Positions 21,501 through 31,489 of a stretch of DNA of 64,000 nucleotides are shown here, piece by piece. Location: positions 4,260,020-4,324,019 of the forward strand of contig NC_087065.1 of the NCBI RefSeq assembly GCF_963678635.1, read 5' to 3'. Positions within the stretch are counted from its first letter, which is position 1, and every line of letters starts with the position of its first letter. This DNA is from Symsagittifera roscoffensis (lineage: Eukaryota > Xenacoelomorpha > Acoela > Convolutidae). The position numbers were made by a program, and so were the translations under genes. Below the pieces are notes generated by a model. That model worked only from the letters and a program-made list of their open reading frames with translations, searched no databases and was not told the origin of the DNA.

Positions 21501-24500
21501 TTCAACTAACTTTGAGTTTTTTTGCAAACAAATGTAAGTTATCAAAGCCAATTGAAATGTTTCAAAATTTATTCGATTTAGTTTTTTGCGAACCGAATTG
21601 AGACCTGAAAACACGTCGAAGCCTTTCAAAGTCTCATCACTCGAGTAGCTTGCTGCATAAAACTTAATTTTTGAGAAACAATTCAAGCTATCGCAATTCG
21701 CTTGAATAACTTTTGTCTATCTGAATGAGAGAATCATTTGAAGCTCGGTTCATGAGCAATTCAAGTTCTGGGAATTCAAGTTGTGTTTTTTGCAAACCAA
21801 TTTAAGTCATCAAAGCCAATTGAAATGTTTCAAAATTTCTTCGCTTTTGTTTTTTGCGAACCGAATTGAGACCTGAAAACACGTCGAAGCCTTTCAAAGT
21901 CTCATCACTTGAGTAGCTTGCTGCATAAAACTTAATTTTTTTGAGAAACAATTCAAGCTATCGCAATTCGCTTGAATAACTTTTGTCTATCTGAATGACA
22001 GAATCATTTGAAGCTCGGTTCATGAGCAATTCAAGTTCTGGGAATTCAAGTTATGTTTTTTGCAAACCAATTTAAGTCATCAAAGCCAATTGAAATGTTT
22101 CAAAATTTCTTCGCTTTTGTTTTTTTGCGAACCGAATTGAGACCTGAAAACACGTCGAAGCCTTTCAAAGTCTCATCACTTGAGTAGCTTGCTGCATAAA
22201 ACTTAATTTTTTTGAGAAACAATTCAAGCTATCGCAATTCGCTTGAATAACTTTTGTCTTTCTGAATGACAGAATCATTTGAAGCTCGGTTCATGAGCAA
22301 TTCAAGTTCTGGGAATTCAAGTTATGTTTTTTGCAAACCAATTTAAGTCATCAAAGCCAATTGAAATGTTTCAAAATTTCTTCGCTTTTGTTTTTTGCGA
22401 ACCGAATTGAGACCTGAAACCACGTCGAAGCCTTTCAAGGTCTCATCACTCGAGTAGCTTGCTGCATAAAACTTAATTTTTGAGAAACAATTCAAGCTAT
22501 CGCAATTCGCTTGAATAACTTTTGTCTAACTGAATGACAGAATCATTTGAAGCTCGGTTCATGAGCAATTCAAGTTCTGGGAATTCAAGTTATGTTTTTT
22601 GCAAACCAATTTAAGTCATCAAAGCCAATTGAAATGTTTCAAAATTTCTTCGCTTTTGTTTTTTGCGAACCGAATTGAGACCTGAAAACACGTCGAAGCC
22701 TTTCAAAGTCTCATCACTTGAGTAGCTTGCTGCATAAAACTTAATTTTTTTGAGAAACAATTCAAGCTATCGCAATTCGCTTGAATAACTTTTGTCTATC
22801 TGAATGACAGAATCATTTGAAGCTCGGTTCATGAGCAATTCAAGTTCTGGGAATTCAAGTTATGTTTTTTGCAAACCAATTTAAGTCATCAAAGCCAATT
22901 GAAATGTTTCAAAATTTCTTCGCTTTTGTTTTTTGCGAACCGAATTGAGACCTGAAAACACGTCGAAGCCTTTCAAAGTCTCATTACTTGAGTAGCTTGC
23001 TGCATAAAACTTAATTTTTTTGAGAAACAATTCAAGCTAACGCAATTCGCTTGAATAACTTTTGTCTATCTGAATGACAGAATCATTTGAAGCTCGGTTC
23101 ATGAGCAATTCAAGTTCTGGGAATTCAAGTTATGTTTTTTGCAAACCAATTTAAGTCATCAAAGCCAAGTGAAATGTTTCAAAATTTCTTCGATTTAGTT
23201 TTTTGCGAACCGAATTGAGACCTGAAAACACGTCGAAGCCTTTCAAAGTCTCATCACTCGAGTAGCTTGCTGCATAAAACTTTATTTTTGAGAAACAATT
23301 CAAGCTATCGCAATTCGCTTGAATAACTTTTGTCTATCTGAATGAGAGAATCATTTGAAGCTCGGTTCATGAGCAATTCAAGTTCTGGGAATTCAAGTTA
23401 TGTTTTTTGCAAACCAATTTAAGTCATCAAAGCCAATTGAAATGTTTCAAAATTTCTTCGCTTTTGTTTTTTGCGAACCGAATTGAGACCTGAAAACATG
23501 TCGAAGCCTTTCAAGGTCTCATCACTCGAGTAGCTTGCTGCATAAAACTTAATTTTTTGAGAAACAATTCAAGCTATCGCAATTCGCTTTAATAACTTTT
23601 GTCTAACTGAATGACAGAATCATTTAGATATCTATTCATGAGCAATTCAAGTTCTGGGCAATTCAAGATGTGTTTTTGGCAAACCAATTTAAGTCATCAA
23701 AGCCAATTGAAATGTTTCAAAATTTCTTCGCTTTTGTTTTTTGCGAACCGAATTGAGACCTGAAAACGCGTCGAAGCCTTTCAAAATCTCATCACTTGAG
23801 TAGCTTGCTGCATAAAACTTAATTTTTTGAGAAACAATTCAAGCTATCGCAATACGCTTGAATCCAGCCTGGGCCTGCTTTTTTAAAACTGGAAAAGTTT
23901 CCTCTTGAAAGGAATAGTTTTCGGACGATCGTTTTTCTGCTTATATGTTCGACTAAGTTGCCACAGTACGGACTTGGCTTGTGATTTAAATTGAAAATCC
24001 TCTCGGTTTATGAATGTGTTATAATGTGATAGTTTATTGCGCTTATGAAGATTTACAGATTTTTTGAAGTTTTTTAGACAGAAGTGAGCATTGAATGGAG
24101 CCTTTTCTTTATTTTTTGAAATTATGTTATTGTTCTGGTTGCAAAAAGTAGTAGCAATTACATTAAATTGCAGCGGAAACGAGGACATTGTTCCAACAAA
24201 AAGTCCTTTAACCATAAAAACTGTAAAATAGAAGCGTCTGTAACTGCCTTTATTTATAGCCACAGGCATAGATTTTTTTTATTCTTAAACTATGGCGGCT
24301 ATGGCTCCACCAAAAAGAGATAGTAATTTTTTTGAAAGAATAATATTTAAAAATTAAATTTGGAATCTGGTTTTAAATAAAATTACAAAATATATATTTG
24401 AAATCATAGTTTTTTAATTAAGTTTGAACTAAATTAAATGTCAAAAATATATATTAAAATGTTCGATAACAGGAGGTATCCAAAGCAGTGAGGGACGAGG

Positions 24501-27500
24501 CTGTTAAACTGGACTGGAGACAGAAGTTCAGAGTGGTGGGGGAGTTTGGACTGGCAACTGATGATCACACTCTGGGTGGGGGCAACAGACACAGGTGTGA
24601 ATACAGTCAGGTGGAGCGGAAGTGGCTGAAGAAGAAGATGTTCCAGTTTGTGTATGACTACCAAGTGGGGCTACGCAAACAACTCGCTGTAAGCATCTTC
24701 ATTTCACAATTGAACTGCTATTTGTTCCATTTTTTAAGAGTAATGAACGTAGTGATTAAGAGTAATGAACATAGTGAAGATTCTTATATAGGTCTTGCTG
24801 ATTGTTTTTTTGTTTTTTTTTTAGGAAAAAGTCTTAAAATACTGATGCACTTCGGTATAATGCTTTTTTTGAGTTCAACTGAAATTCATCTGCTGAAAGT
24901 GACGTAAATAGCACTCTCCAAATACGAACGTGGAAATGGCGCGAAAAATCGAACGTGAACGATTTCTTGTTTCGAAAGTGGAATCTGTTTTTTAGATTTC
25001 GAGCGGAATGAAAACTTTATCTATTGATACAGTTTTCTTTAGTTGGGTTCATGTTATCAAAAAATGACGTTCATAAATTGTTCTAGAAGTTCAAAGAGCT
25101 TAAAGGGTATCTATTTTTTTCTTTGAAATTCGATAGTTGAGATTTTTTCGACAAAGTCAGTGTTTTTTTGTTTGTTTGCGTTCATTACTCTTTTCAGATC
25201 TTCGATTGGCTATGTTTTTCCATTTAAACGTAAGAGATTTGCTATTGCTTAAGTGAATTCTATCGGGATTGCAAATTAAGAGCTGTATATGGAATATTAA
25301 GAAAGAGTAGCGTCAAACTAGTCTCTTAGTATTCCCAGTTGATAGAGTGAAAAAGTGTTCGTTACGATCATTGAGTGAGGAGCAATTTGAGATTCAGTCT
25401 TTTTCCGCTGCAAAATCAAAATTTGGAAGCAATTGTTTTTATCGCTACGCCAAATATAAAAAGAAAAGGCAATATTATATTGACGCAACTCGACTGTCGT
25501 TTGAGATATGTTTACACAACCGAACTAGCGAGCGTAGAGTCATATTGCGAACTCTAAGTTTTTTCGAATCTAGCACACAAATGAAGTACTCTTTTAGTGA
25601 CACTTCTGCTTCAATGCATAGCAGCGGCAATTCAATAGCATCTGTAGCTGCCTTATTTCTGGCTAGTCTGACTAAATATTTCAGCGACCGTAGCGAGGAC
25701 GTGAGGCGCCTAATCTCCAGGTGGTTGGATTTCGGTAGTTGGATTTCGGCAGAAGACAAGTTTTTTAGAGCTACTATTTTGTTGCTTGTGTTTGCGAAGT
25801 GCAGTTTGGCTTCTGTTTAAAAAATATATTTAGACTTATAAAGATGTTAATTTGTCTCTTCAACGCGTTTTATTTCAAGACTACTCTAGATAGAATAATG
25901 TTCCATGTGGTTACCTCTTCCCAACTGTCATTTGTTCCCAGTTGTTGGATTACGATCATATTGATTGGCTGTGGTTACAGTCAAATGATTTTTACACTAA
26001 CGAAGCGTAGTGTATTATTACGGAGATTTTTTTTCTAACCTAAGTCGCAAATAAAATGCTCATTTGGTGGCACTTTGGTATATTTCAATTGAATCAATTT
26101 AAAGCTTATTTAAGTGTAACCAATTTGAAGGCATATAATGCAGATTTATTTTGAATAATGTTAGTTCCTGTTTGAAAAAACATGTATATATGGGATTTGT
26201 TGTTTTTAGTTTTTTTTGCGACGCTTTGGAATTTTTTTCACTTTTCGCAGAAGTTTCAGTTTTTTTAAATACTACTTTATCGATTTTCAAAAAAAAAATG
26301 GTAGCAATGGAAACACTGGCTACTCGTGCCTAGTTTTTTGGCTTGTCTATTTTCATTTTGCCTCACGTTCTACGGTCTTCGAAAGTTTCAATAGGGGCTT
26401 TTCGGTCTATTTGTTTTGATTTTTTTTTTCATTTACTCAAATTTTAAATGCACAAATATGAGATCAAGGTTTCAAACAAAAGAACAAATCATAGGGATCT
26501 CTCCTTCTCAAGCGGCTATTCCCTAATTTCGGTAGAAAAAGTTGAGGTCTCAAACAAGCCCATTTTTGACAATTTGGTTAATTTTTAAATTTTTTTTTGA
26601 CTTTTCTCATCAACTACTCGGAGATTAAGGGTTCAACCGAACAAAAAAAGTCAGTTATGCAAATCTTACCAGCGCAAGTGGCTATTCACTGGGTTTTGAA
26701 CAAAATTATGGCCTGAGAAAATGTCCAGAGAAAAGTTATTCTTTTTCAAAAACTAACCTGCTGATTCTGAAGGTTGATAGTTCATTAAAACTAACATGGT
26801 GAATCAATTTTCTCTGAATAATCTGTTTTGCCCTGTTTTTTATGGAAAAGCTGATGTGGACTTCTGATACATTGCTTTTTAATTTTTTACTGTTTTTTTA
26901 GAAATTTTGTCACTATCCTCGAAAACTATTAGCTGAATCTGATATTAAGTGTTCAATCTGAAAAATCAAGGTGCGGTAGTCTTCCTTCTAGAAATCAGAG
27001 TGTGGAAAGCATTGGCTCTTCCCTTGCTCAAGCAGAGAAAAATTTATTGAATTAGAAAAAATATCAATTTTTTGATCGATTTTAGGAATCTTATTCGCTT
27101 TTTTTTTCGAAAAGTACCCAGCCAAATCGGAGATAAAGACTTCAATTGAAAGAGCGAAGAGTCGTTTTTTTCCTTTAAATAAGTGGTTAATCCCCTATTG
27201 AAACAGACAAATACTAGGTTTAAGCGTTAAGCTCATTTTTTCAAATAAAATTACTGTGGCGCAGATTTGATGACGTAAGACTCCTAATTAACAGGTCGGA
27301 TATTCAAATCCGGAAAATTTGAATAGTTTTACTTTTTGGTCAAATTTTTGCTGCTTAACATACGCAATTTGATAGAAACTGTAGCTGCTTTATTGGTTGC
27401 TAGTGTTAGTAAAATTACAAGCCGTCGTGGATCATATATGAGGACGTGATACTCCTGGTCTCGAGAAAAAATTTTTCAGTGTGTATTTTTAATCCTTATT

Positions 27501-29444
27501 TCACTTTGTTTTGCCTGTTTAGAGCTCTCTTTTGCATTTTCCTCGCTCGTGTTTGCGAAGCGTAGCTTCGCCTCTGTGTTAAAAATAGTCCCGCTGTTGA
27601 GAGAAATGTGCTTAAAATTTTTGCTTTTTTGACTGAATTGATTGGCCATCTTTTGATTTATCTTATGAAATGCTTTAATTTTGGCAAACCAAAATTTTCG
27701 GTTTTTAATATATTTTATTATCTCATTTATTTTCAGAATAATTGAATTCTTTCTTTATTCAAACTTTTTAAAATAATATATGTAAACTACTGAAACGTTC
27801 TTTGATGGCGTCAGTCGGCCATTCAATTTCAATTCTAGAGGTGGTATTGTTTATTGTTGCTAAAATCTCTTAATAGGCAAAGAATTAAATCTTGGCCTCG
27901 AATTCTTTTTTGCTAGCTTAAAGGATATGTAAAAAAAATTCAGCCTTTTTTAGATAACATGGATGGTCAGCTACTCCTAGAATGTTTTTGAACACAGTTT
28001 CTGTCGCAAAAAATGCGGTTCAAAACTTTAGGAGAAATGATTTACCAGCAGATTATTGTATGCTTTTAAAGTACATCAATGAATTTTATAGTGTTGTAAA
28101 AAAGTAGGAAACTATCATGTGTATGTGCAAAAGAATAGTATGCTCTTTGATTTATCAACTCGTTAAGAGTAAAGACGGTTTATCCACTAGGAAAATGGCC
28201 AACATACGAGCTGTTCAGCTCATCACGGACAACCGCTGTTGTATCACTACTTAAGAGACGCATGCATATTTTTTGTTTATTTTTCTGGGCTCTGTAATGT
28301 TACCTCGCCCTCAAGCAACGAGCATGAATCATGGTGGGCATCGAACAACCGACCTGTCGATTGAGAGGTGGAGGCGCGTAACCCCTTCAAAAGAGCTCAT
28401 CGCTAAGTTTTAATTTGAATAACAAACTTTATGTTTGCTGCTGAATAGCAAACAAAAAACTTTAAATAATTTTTACGCTCGGAGAACCTTTGAGTATTTT
28501 GGAATTCGAATCATAATCAAACAGGTTTTGATGAAACCATGAAATCCGTGTGAGATTTTTTGAATTGGAATCCCACTTACGAAATTTTTCATTCTAGTCA
28601 AGTATCCAAGCTCGATGGAAAACATTTCTGAAGATTTTTTAAGGTGCTATAAAAGTGGTTTGACAAGATCTGAAGTTTTTCCCTAAATAGTTTTGAGTAC
28701 ACAAAATCCAACACTCTACGTTAGTATGCAAATGCGTCAACAAGTAATAAACAGAGAAAACGATGTTCGTTTCATTGGTTGGAAACAAAAGCGCAATATC
28801 TTTTTTGTAAATGTCTTATGATCTCTCATATTTCCAATTTCTGTGGTAAACTGATTTTTGTTTCAAAGAAGCCATAGCCAACTATTGGTGAAAAGTATTA
28901 AAAATTTGCTGTGAGCAGATTACGTTTGTATTGGAGTTATTGAAGAGCTTGTTTGTTTTAGCTTCCCGCTAGGGACAATGATGATTTGGAGGGTTATGAG
29001 AGAGACGCAGAGGACATTATCAACAGGTCACGCACTCTGCACAGAAACACACTAATCCTGCATGACATACAACTGAAGCGAATGTCTCTTCCATATGTTG
29101 AAATGGAGCTGAACACTCACAATTGCAGTGGTTTTTTCTGCAGGAAGGCATTGCACCTAATTGCACACAAACAGAGAACATATGCCACTGCACACAAAGT
29201 CTCTCTGCAAACTCTGGGTCCAATTTCAACTGAAGACACTTTGGTGGAACCACAGTTTAAAGTAGAAGCAGTTCTGAACAACATGCAACACGTAAACTCT
29301 ATTCTTAAAACTCACTGTAACATTGATATGGAACTGTTGTTGAAGCTGCCGCGGCGTCATTCGACGGAAAATGAACTCTTGAAGCAAACTGAAGTAGATG
29401 ATGAATTGCATAGTAGTTTTGACGTTCAGAATTTGAAATCGTAG
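15318..29444 (+). CDS. TRUB2: TruB-family tRNA/mRNA pseudouridine synthase, TRUB2-like (5 exons)
   Basis: Predicted to isomerise uridine to pseudouridine in RNA; TRUB2 of other animals works in mitochondria. Exons: 15318-15550 (3' limit uncertain), 15853-16030, 18681-18897, 24473-24688, 28962-29444. Exon 1 has the TruB opening GLVAVYKP. Exon 3 has HHPLVRGP (TRUB2: HPLVCGP) and VNYLDQFTSGILLLAV, equivalent to the catalytic loop RLDAQASGVLVLGV, with the catalytic Asp kept. Exon 4 has FRVVGEFGLATDD (TRUB2: YTVRGLLGKATDD). Exon 5 has the C-terminal domain up to TAG at 29442. Introns 2-4 have matching phases and GT-AG ends. The exon 1-2 join does not keep frame, so an unseen exon, another donor or an indel is needed. 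Introns are full of repeats. AATAAA lies 68 bp past the stop. Confidence 0.82.
15853..16030 (+). CDS. TRUB2: TRUB2 exon 2 (linker region)
   Basis: 178 bp between CTTAACAG and a perfect donor GTAAGT at 16031. Open only in the phase that takes one base from the previous exon. It encodes a hydrophilic, Gln-rich linker (EEQVNNCMPTDTGETDQKK, then RLDFVQLQQNLVQSAF) with no counterpart in the short vertebrate protein. Two bases carry into exon 3, which restores the TruB frame exactly. Assigned by splice signals and phase rather than homology. Confidence 0.6.
16139..16292. mobile_element. Small MITE-like element, 154 bp
   Basis: Perfect 16-bp inverted ends GGACCAAGTTAAGATC (16139-16154) and its complement (16277-16292). 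An internal copy of the end motif (ACCAAGTTAACATCC) lies near 16238. No clear target-site duplication, so the superfamily is open. Lies in TRUB2 intron 2. Confidence 0.6.
16441..16645 (-). repeat. tRNA-derived SINE, copy 1
   Basis: Reading leftward: GGGGAGCAGTGGTGAAGTGG (A-box-like TGGTGAAGTGG), then TGTTCGAGGCC (B-box-like), a middle part, and a 3' part with AGCGGTTCGCCGTGATGAGC ending CGTATGTTGG. A second copy at 28199-28405 matches over the full length, including the 3' part, which defines it as a SINE family. Both copies lie in TRUB2 introns, antisense to the gene. Confidence 0.7.
17035..18365 (+). repeat. Composite tRNA-headed repeat, copy b (longest)
   Basis: Runs from a TAGCGAGCTTGCGCGCG leader through TCAACCTAGCTCGCAAG and GTGGCATTTTTGCTG. 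A tRNA-like core follows at 17241-17310 (CGTGGCGGATTAG; B-box-like GATCGAATCC), then CTAATTCGAGGCTTATTTC, and a long 3' part ends with the hairpin GCGATGCTCAGCTTTGCCTC. The part at 17740-17970 recurs at 24905-25125. Confidence 0.55.
18505..18650. repeat. 146-bp imperfect palindrome (fold-back MITE-like)
   Basis: GTCATAAAGTAGACAA at the left is matched by TTGTCTGCTTTATGAC at the right. Complementarity continues inward (AATCAGAATCGAGATGAGG against CTTATCTCAATTCTGATT), so most of the segment can fold back on itself. It ends 30 bp before TRUB2 exon 3. No convincing target-site duplication. Confidence 0.7.
18681..18897 (+). CDS. TRUB2: TRUB2 exon 3 (catalytic aspartate)
   Basis: 217 bp after CTTTCAGTTTAG; using the second AG (18680) keeps phase with exon 2. 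Encodes SEDVQMQYEVMSHPKVERV, the HPLVRGP segment and the catalytic loop with NYLDQFTSG. Ends at CGACAG before GTAATG. A 146-bp palindrome ends 30 bp upstream of this exon. Confidence 0.85.
19100..20030 (+). repeat. Composite tRNA-headed repeat, partial copy plus copy c
   Basis: 19200-19320 is a partial copy (TGGTGGCACTTTTCAGC, ATTAATAAGCTGACACAG). 19381-20030 is longer: CTAACCTAAGTCGCAAAT leader, ATAAGTTAACTTAGTTGAT, TTTCAAACAACA, CATTGGCAATTTATTAGC and GTAGCTGCTTTATTTG. The tRNA-like core is at 19872-19940 (B box degraded to GAGTGAATCC), followed by CTAATTCGAGGCTTC. Closely parallel to 29850-30420 and 31490-32130. Confidence 0.6.
20590..20915 (+). repeat. Composite tRNA-headed repeat, copy d
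   Basis: tRNA-like core at 20750-20810 with a perfect B box (GGTTCGATTCC), then the terminal hairpin TTTGCGAAGTGCAGCTTCGC and CTCTCTGTTT. Only about 100 bp separates core and hairpin, making this a short SINE-like version. Confidence 0.6.
20916..21490. other. Intron 3 sequence; diverged satellite edge
   Basis: No gene. From about 21340, phrases such as AAGCTATCGAAGTGACTTGG and TTTCATCGCTCGATTACC are decayed versions of the satellite unit to the right, so the array once extended further left. Confidence 0.5.
21491..23872. repeat. 270-bp satellite array, about nine units
   Basis: The anchor CATGAGCAATTCAAG recurs at 21751, 22021, 22292, 22560, 22830, 23100, 23368 and 23637, spacings of 267-271 bp; the outer units are partial. 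Units differ by a few bases and poly-T length. Each carries ATTCAAGC-TATCGCAATTC-GCTTGAAT, an 8-bp inverted repeat with an 11-base loop. The array sits in TRUB2 intron 3. No significant ORF, so it is non-coding satellite. Confidence 0.95.
23873..24472. other. Intron 3 remainder
   Basis: AT-rich. A 128-codon minus frame (23883-24269) starts inside a low-complexity Lys/Phe-rich stretch and resembles no family I know; I take it as chance. No other feature seen. Confidence 0.4.
24473..24688 (+). CDS. TRUB2: TRUB2 exon 4
   Basis: 216 bp, exactly 72 codons, phase 0 at both ends, between GATAACAG and GTAAGC. Encodes LDWRQKFRVVGEFGLATDD and a basic region matching the middle of the TruB fold (YTVRGLLGKATDD in TRUB2). 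Noticeably GC-richer than the flanking introns. Confidence 0.85.
24905..25125 (+). repeat. Dispersed repeat shared with 17740-17970
   Basis: Both segments contain, in order, AACGTGG, TTGTTTCGAAA or AGTTTCGAAA followed by TGGAAT, GATTT or GATTTGC, CAGTTTTCT, a TTCATGTTATC-like string, TTGTTCTAGAA and TCAAAGAGCTT. The earlier segment belongs to the long composite repeat copy b, so this is an isolated fragment of that family. Confidence 0.55.
25500..25820 (+). repeat. Composite tRNA-headed repeat, copy e
   Basis: Contains GTGACACTTCTGCTTC, CATAGCAGCGGCAATTC, GCATCTGTAGCTGCC and TTTCTGGCTAG. A degraded tRNA-like core follows at about 25680-25750, then the terminal hairpin TTTGCGAAGTGCAGTTTGGC. 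Confidence 0.5.
25985..26070 (+). repeat. Composite repeat, leader fragment f
   Basis: ACTAACGAAGCGTAGTGTATT, then TTTTTCTAACCTAAGTCGC and TTTGGTGGCACTTT, matching the leaders of copies at 19381 and 31490. The tRNA-like part is missing. Confidence 0.5.
26455..27240. repeat. Degenerate tandem repeat, about 160-190 bp unit
   Basis: A pair of phrases recurs: a GAGATNAAGG-TTCAA string (26458, 26626, 26936, 27128) and a CAAGNGGCTATTC-like string (26513, 26670, about 27178). Units are strongly diverged. No coding potential. Confidence 0.45.
27240..27580 (+). repeat. Composite tRNA-headed repeat, copy g (two heads)
   Basis: A first tRNA-like core at 27253-27314 (GTGGCGCAGATTTGATG; TATTCAAATCC), then TGTAGCTGCTTTATTGG and a second, degraded core at about 27421. 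The copy ends with the clearest terminal hairpin, GCGAAGCGTAGCTTCGC followed by CTCTGTG. Confidence 0.55.
28199..28405 (-). repeat. tRNA-derived SINE, copy 2
   Basis: Matches 16441-16645 along its length (CAACATACGAGCTGT, CAGCTCATCACGG, CGCTGTTGT, TTTATTTTTCTGGGCT, CCCTCAAGCAACGAGCA, CATGGTGGGC, CGAACAACCGACC). The tRNA-like 5' end is slightly shorter and decayed. Same antisense orientation in TRUB2 intron 4. Confidence 0.7.
28962..29444 (+). CDS. TRUB2: TRUB2 exon 5 (C-terminal domain)
   Basis: Begins after TTTGTTTTAG in phase 0 (LPARDNDDLEGYERDAED) and ends at TAG 29442-29444. It aligns with the C-terminal half of TRUB2 (MSLPYVEMELNTHN for FAPPEFLLEVQCMHE; ALHLIAHKQRTY for LRKLVHEIGLEL). 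The tail after residue 120 of the exon is acidic and species-specific. Confidence 0.8.
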   Translation, partial: LPARDNDDLEGYERDAEDIINRSRTLHRNTLILHDIQLKRMSLPYVEMELNTHNCSGFFCRKALHLIAHKQRTYATAHKVSLQTLGPISTEDTLVEPQFKVEAVLNNMQHVNSILKTHCNIDMELLLKLPRRHSTENELLKQTEVDDELHSSFDVQNLKS

Positions 29445-29511
29445 TAACTTTTCTTAATTAGAACGATTGGGGCGCACAGACCGACAGTCTTAGATTAAAC
29501 TTTTTTTTCAA

Positions 29512-29517
29512 AATAAA
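29512..29517 (+). promoter_or_regulatory. TRUB2 poly(A) signal
   Basis: AATAAA 68 bp after the TRUB2 stop codon; the first canonical hexamer downstream. Confidence 0.6.
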
Positions 29518-29623
29518 TTGTTTGAGAAGGATGTTTCCCAAGTTTACTGAGTTCAATAGGAAGTGTTATATTTGAGAAGGAACCAATTTAATCGGTTTAA
29601 CCACGAAATTACTAAAGCAACAC

Positions 29624-29670
29624 GAGTGTGAAATGATCGATTAAAATGTACATTCGATCATCTCACACTC
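29624..29670. repeat. Strong hairpin downstream of TRUB2
   Basis: Arms GAGTGTGAAATGATCGA (29624-29640) and TCGATCATCTCACACTC (29654-29670), 17 bp with one mismatch, loop 13 bases. Lies about 110 bp past the poly(A) signal. Confidence 0.75.
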
Positions 29671-29849
29671 CTAACGCCTTGAGTATTTCGAAAAGCAATC
29701 AGCATCAGTATAATATTACGCGAACGATTAGCGTACTCTTATGCTAATTAATTTGACTTTCGAAGAATGACAGATTATTTATGTTTGGGGTAGTTTTTTT
29801 TATTCAGTCAAAGTTCACGCTTGCGATTAGCAATCGCTATCAAATCAGG

Positions 29850-30420
29850 AATTGGCCTGCTATACGACTTTTAATAGCAGGTCTTAAAACGACTTTAATA
29901 GCAGGTCTTTTGACATTCGATTAGTAATAAGTTAACTCAGTTGATTCATTTTTAATTAATCAAATGAACCGAAAAAAAGCTATTTGTTTCAAACAACAGT
30001 GCAAAAATTCGAATTCAGAAAATTTCTAATTCAATAAATCTCCCAGTTTTTTAAAATGCATAATTTAGACATTACATATTGTGGATTTGTGCTTTCCAAT
30101 TAATTATCTGCAAATTTAGCGTGGATGCCTTCAGTTTGCTATATTCCAAATTATTGCAAGCAAAATTGCGTGAACTTTTTATAGGCACTTTTTCTGCATC
30201 GCATTGGCAATTCATTAGCATAATTAGCTGCTTTATTTGTGGCTAGTGTTCGCCGATTGCTGAGTGATCGTGGCCGAGAGGGCAGGGCGTTAGATTCCTA
30301 AGTTCGAAGATGCCGGTTCGAATCCCATGCGTATCACAGTTAAACTAATTCGAGACATTTCTATTTTTTCTTAATCTTCTTATAAAGCTGCATTTTTACC
30401 GTTTTCTGGCTAGTGTTAAC
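29850..30420 (+). repeat. Composite tRNA-headed repeat, copy h
   Basis: Same order as copy c: CATTCGATTAGTAATAAG, GTTAACTCAGTTGATTC, TTTCAAACAACAGTGC, CATTGGCAATTCATTAGC, GCTGCTTTATTTGTGGC. The best-preserved tRNA-like core follows at 30265-30339: CGTGGCCGAGAGGGCAG, B box GGTTCGAATCC, and GTGAT/ATCAC ends that can pair as an acceptor stem. Then CTAATTCGAGAC. The CGTGGCCGAG start resembles tRNA-Ser or tRNA-Leu. Confidence 0.65.
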
Positions 30421-31489
30421 AAATTCACTTGAATTTTTGGGATGCTGCTGACATGCTCAATTTCACAAAAAGTCAAATTGAATACTAATTATTAGTAATT
30501 ACTTTTAAATGATGTATCCCGAATTCTAATTATTGTATGTATAATAATAGATGGAATAATAACCTTTTCCTGATGATTTTCCGCTTCATGGTATTTGAGA
30601 CTTAAGCTCTATCGGTTCAAATTTGGAATGGTGTATATCACCTTGCTTATATTTTTAGTTTGCTTTCGGCTTCAATTCTGTCGGCTTATTTATTTTTGTT
30701 AAAAGTTTTTGATTTTATCCTTGAGATCAATCGGACGAGGGTTCCAAACATTTTGATGCTCAAAATCAACCCACGAGGATCTTTTTTAAAAACTGTAATC
30801 TAGTATAAACTTTAATGCAAGCTACATTATCCTTCTGTGCTTAAGCTCTTTCAACGTCATATTTTTGCACTTTTAACGAAAAAAAATAAATTTTCACGTT
30901 TAACCCACATTGTAGACTGCAACGATTTTTTTTCTTCAATTTTTAGCAGTTCGAATTCAATGATTAATTCATCAAAATTGAAGTTAGCAACCCGATAGTG
31001 GGATTTTATTAGGGCTTCGCAGGGAAGTGCGTTTGGCCTCCAAACATGAACATCCAGATATTTTCAGCTTACGATGTACGACGGTTTTTAAGATGCTAAA
31101 AAAATCTCAGAAATCTTAGATAAATAAAATTTAAAATTCCCAACCCTGTAGTTGGGTGCCGTCAAGGTACTCTCAGAGTGCAGCCCTTGCCTCTGAAAAT
31201 GACTGCTCAATTGCATTAATTTCCGAGGTTTTACAATTTTTCAAGTTTATTTAAGCGTTTTCGAAAAATCAGAAGTAAAAAATGTTCAAATTCGGAATTC
31301 CTCTGCTCTATCAACAACATTTCGCGCACTGGTATGCTAATTGGTTTGACTTGACTTTCGAAAAATGACGGATTATTTATGTTTCTGTTACTTTTTTAAT
31401 TCAGTCAAATTTCGACTAACGCTTGCAGTTACATATCGCTATCAAATCAAGATTTTTTCGGGCAACAACTGTTTTACTTTAGCGAGTTT
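30421..31489. other. No gene seen
   Basis: AT-rich intergenic sequence with stops in all frames; no element ends recognised. Confidence 0.4.

Noticed and set aside
21491-23872. CRISPR-like array
   Set aside because: Units are 270 bp with no unique spacers; this is a satellite in an intron.
23883-24269. 128-codon minus frame as a gene
   Set aside because: Low-complexity Lys/Phe-rich translation in intron DNA, no family resemblance, no splice or promoter context.
29020-29253. Minus frames over TRUB2 exon 5
   Set aside because: Shadows of the plus-strand exon, which has clear TruB homology.
30265-30339. Functional tRNA gene with GTGGCCGAG start
   Set aside because: It lies inside a repeat with at least two parallel copies in which the same core is degraded; cloverleaf pairing is incomplete.
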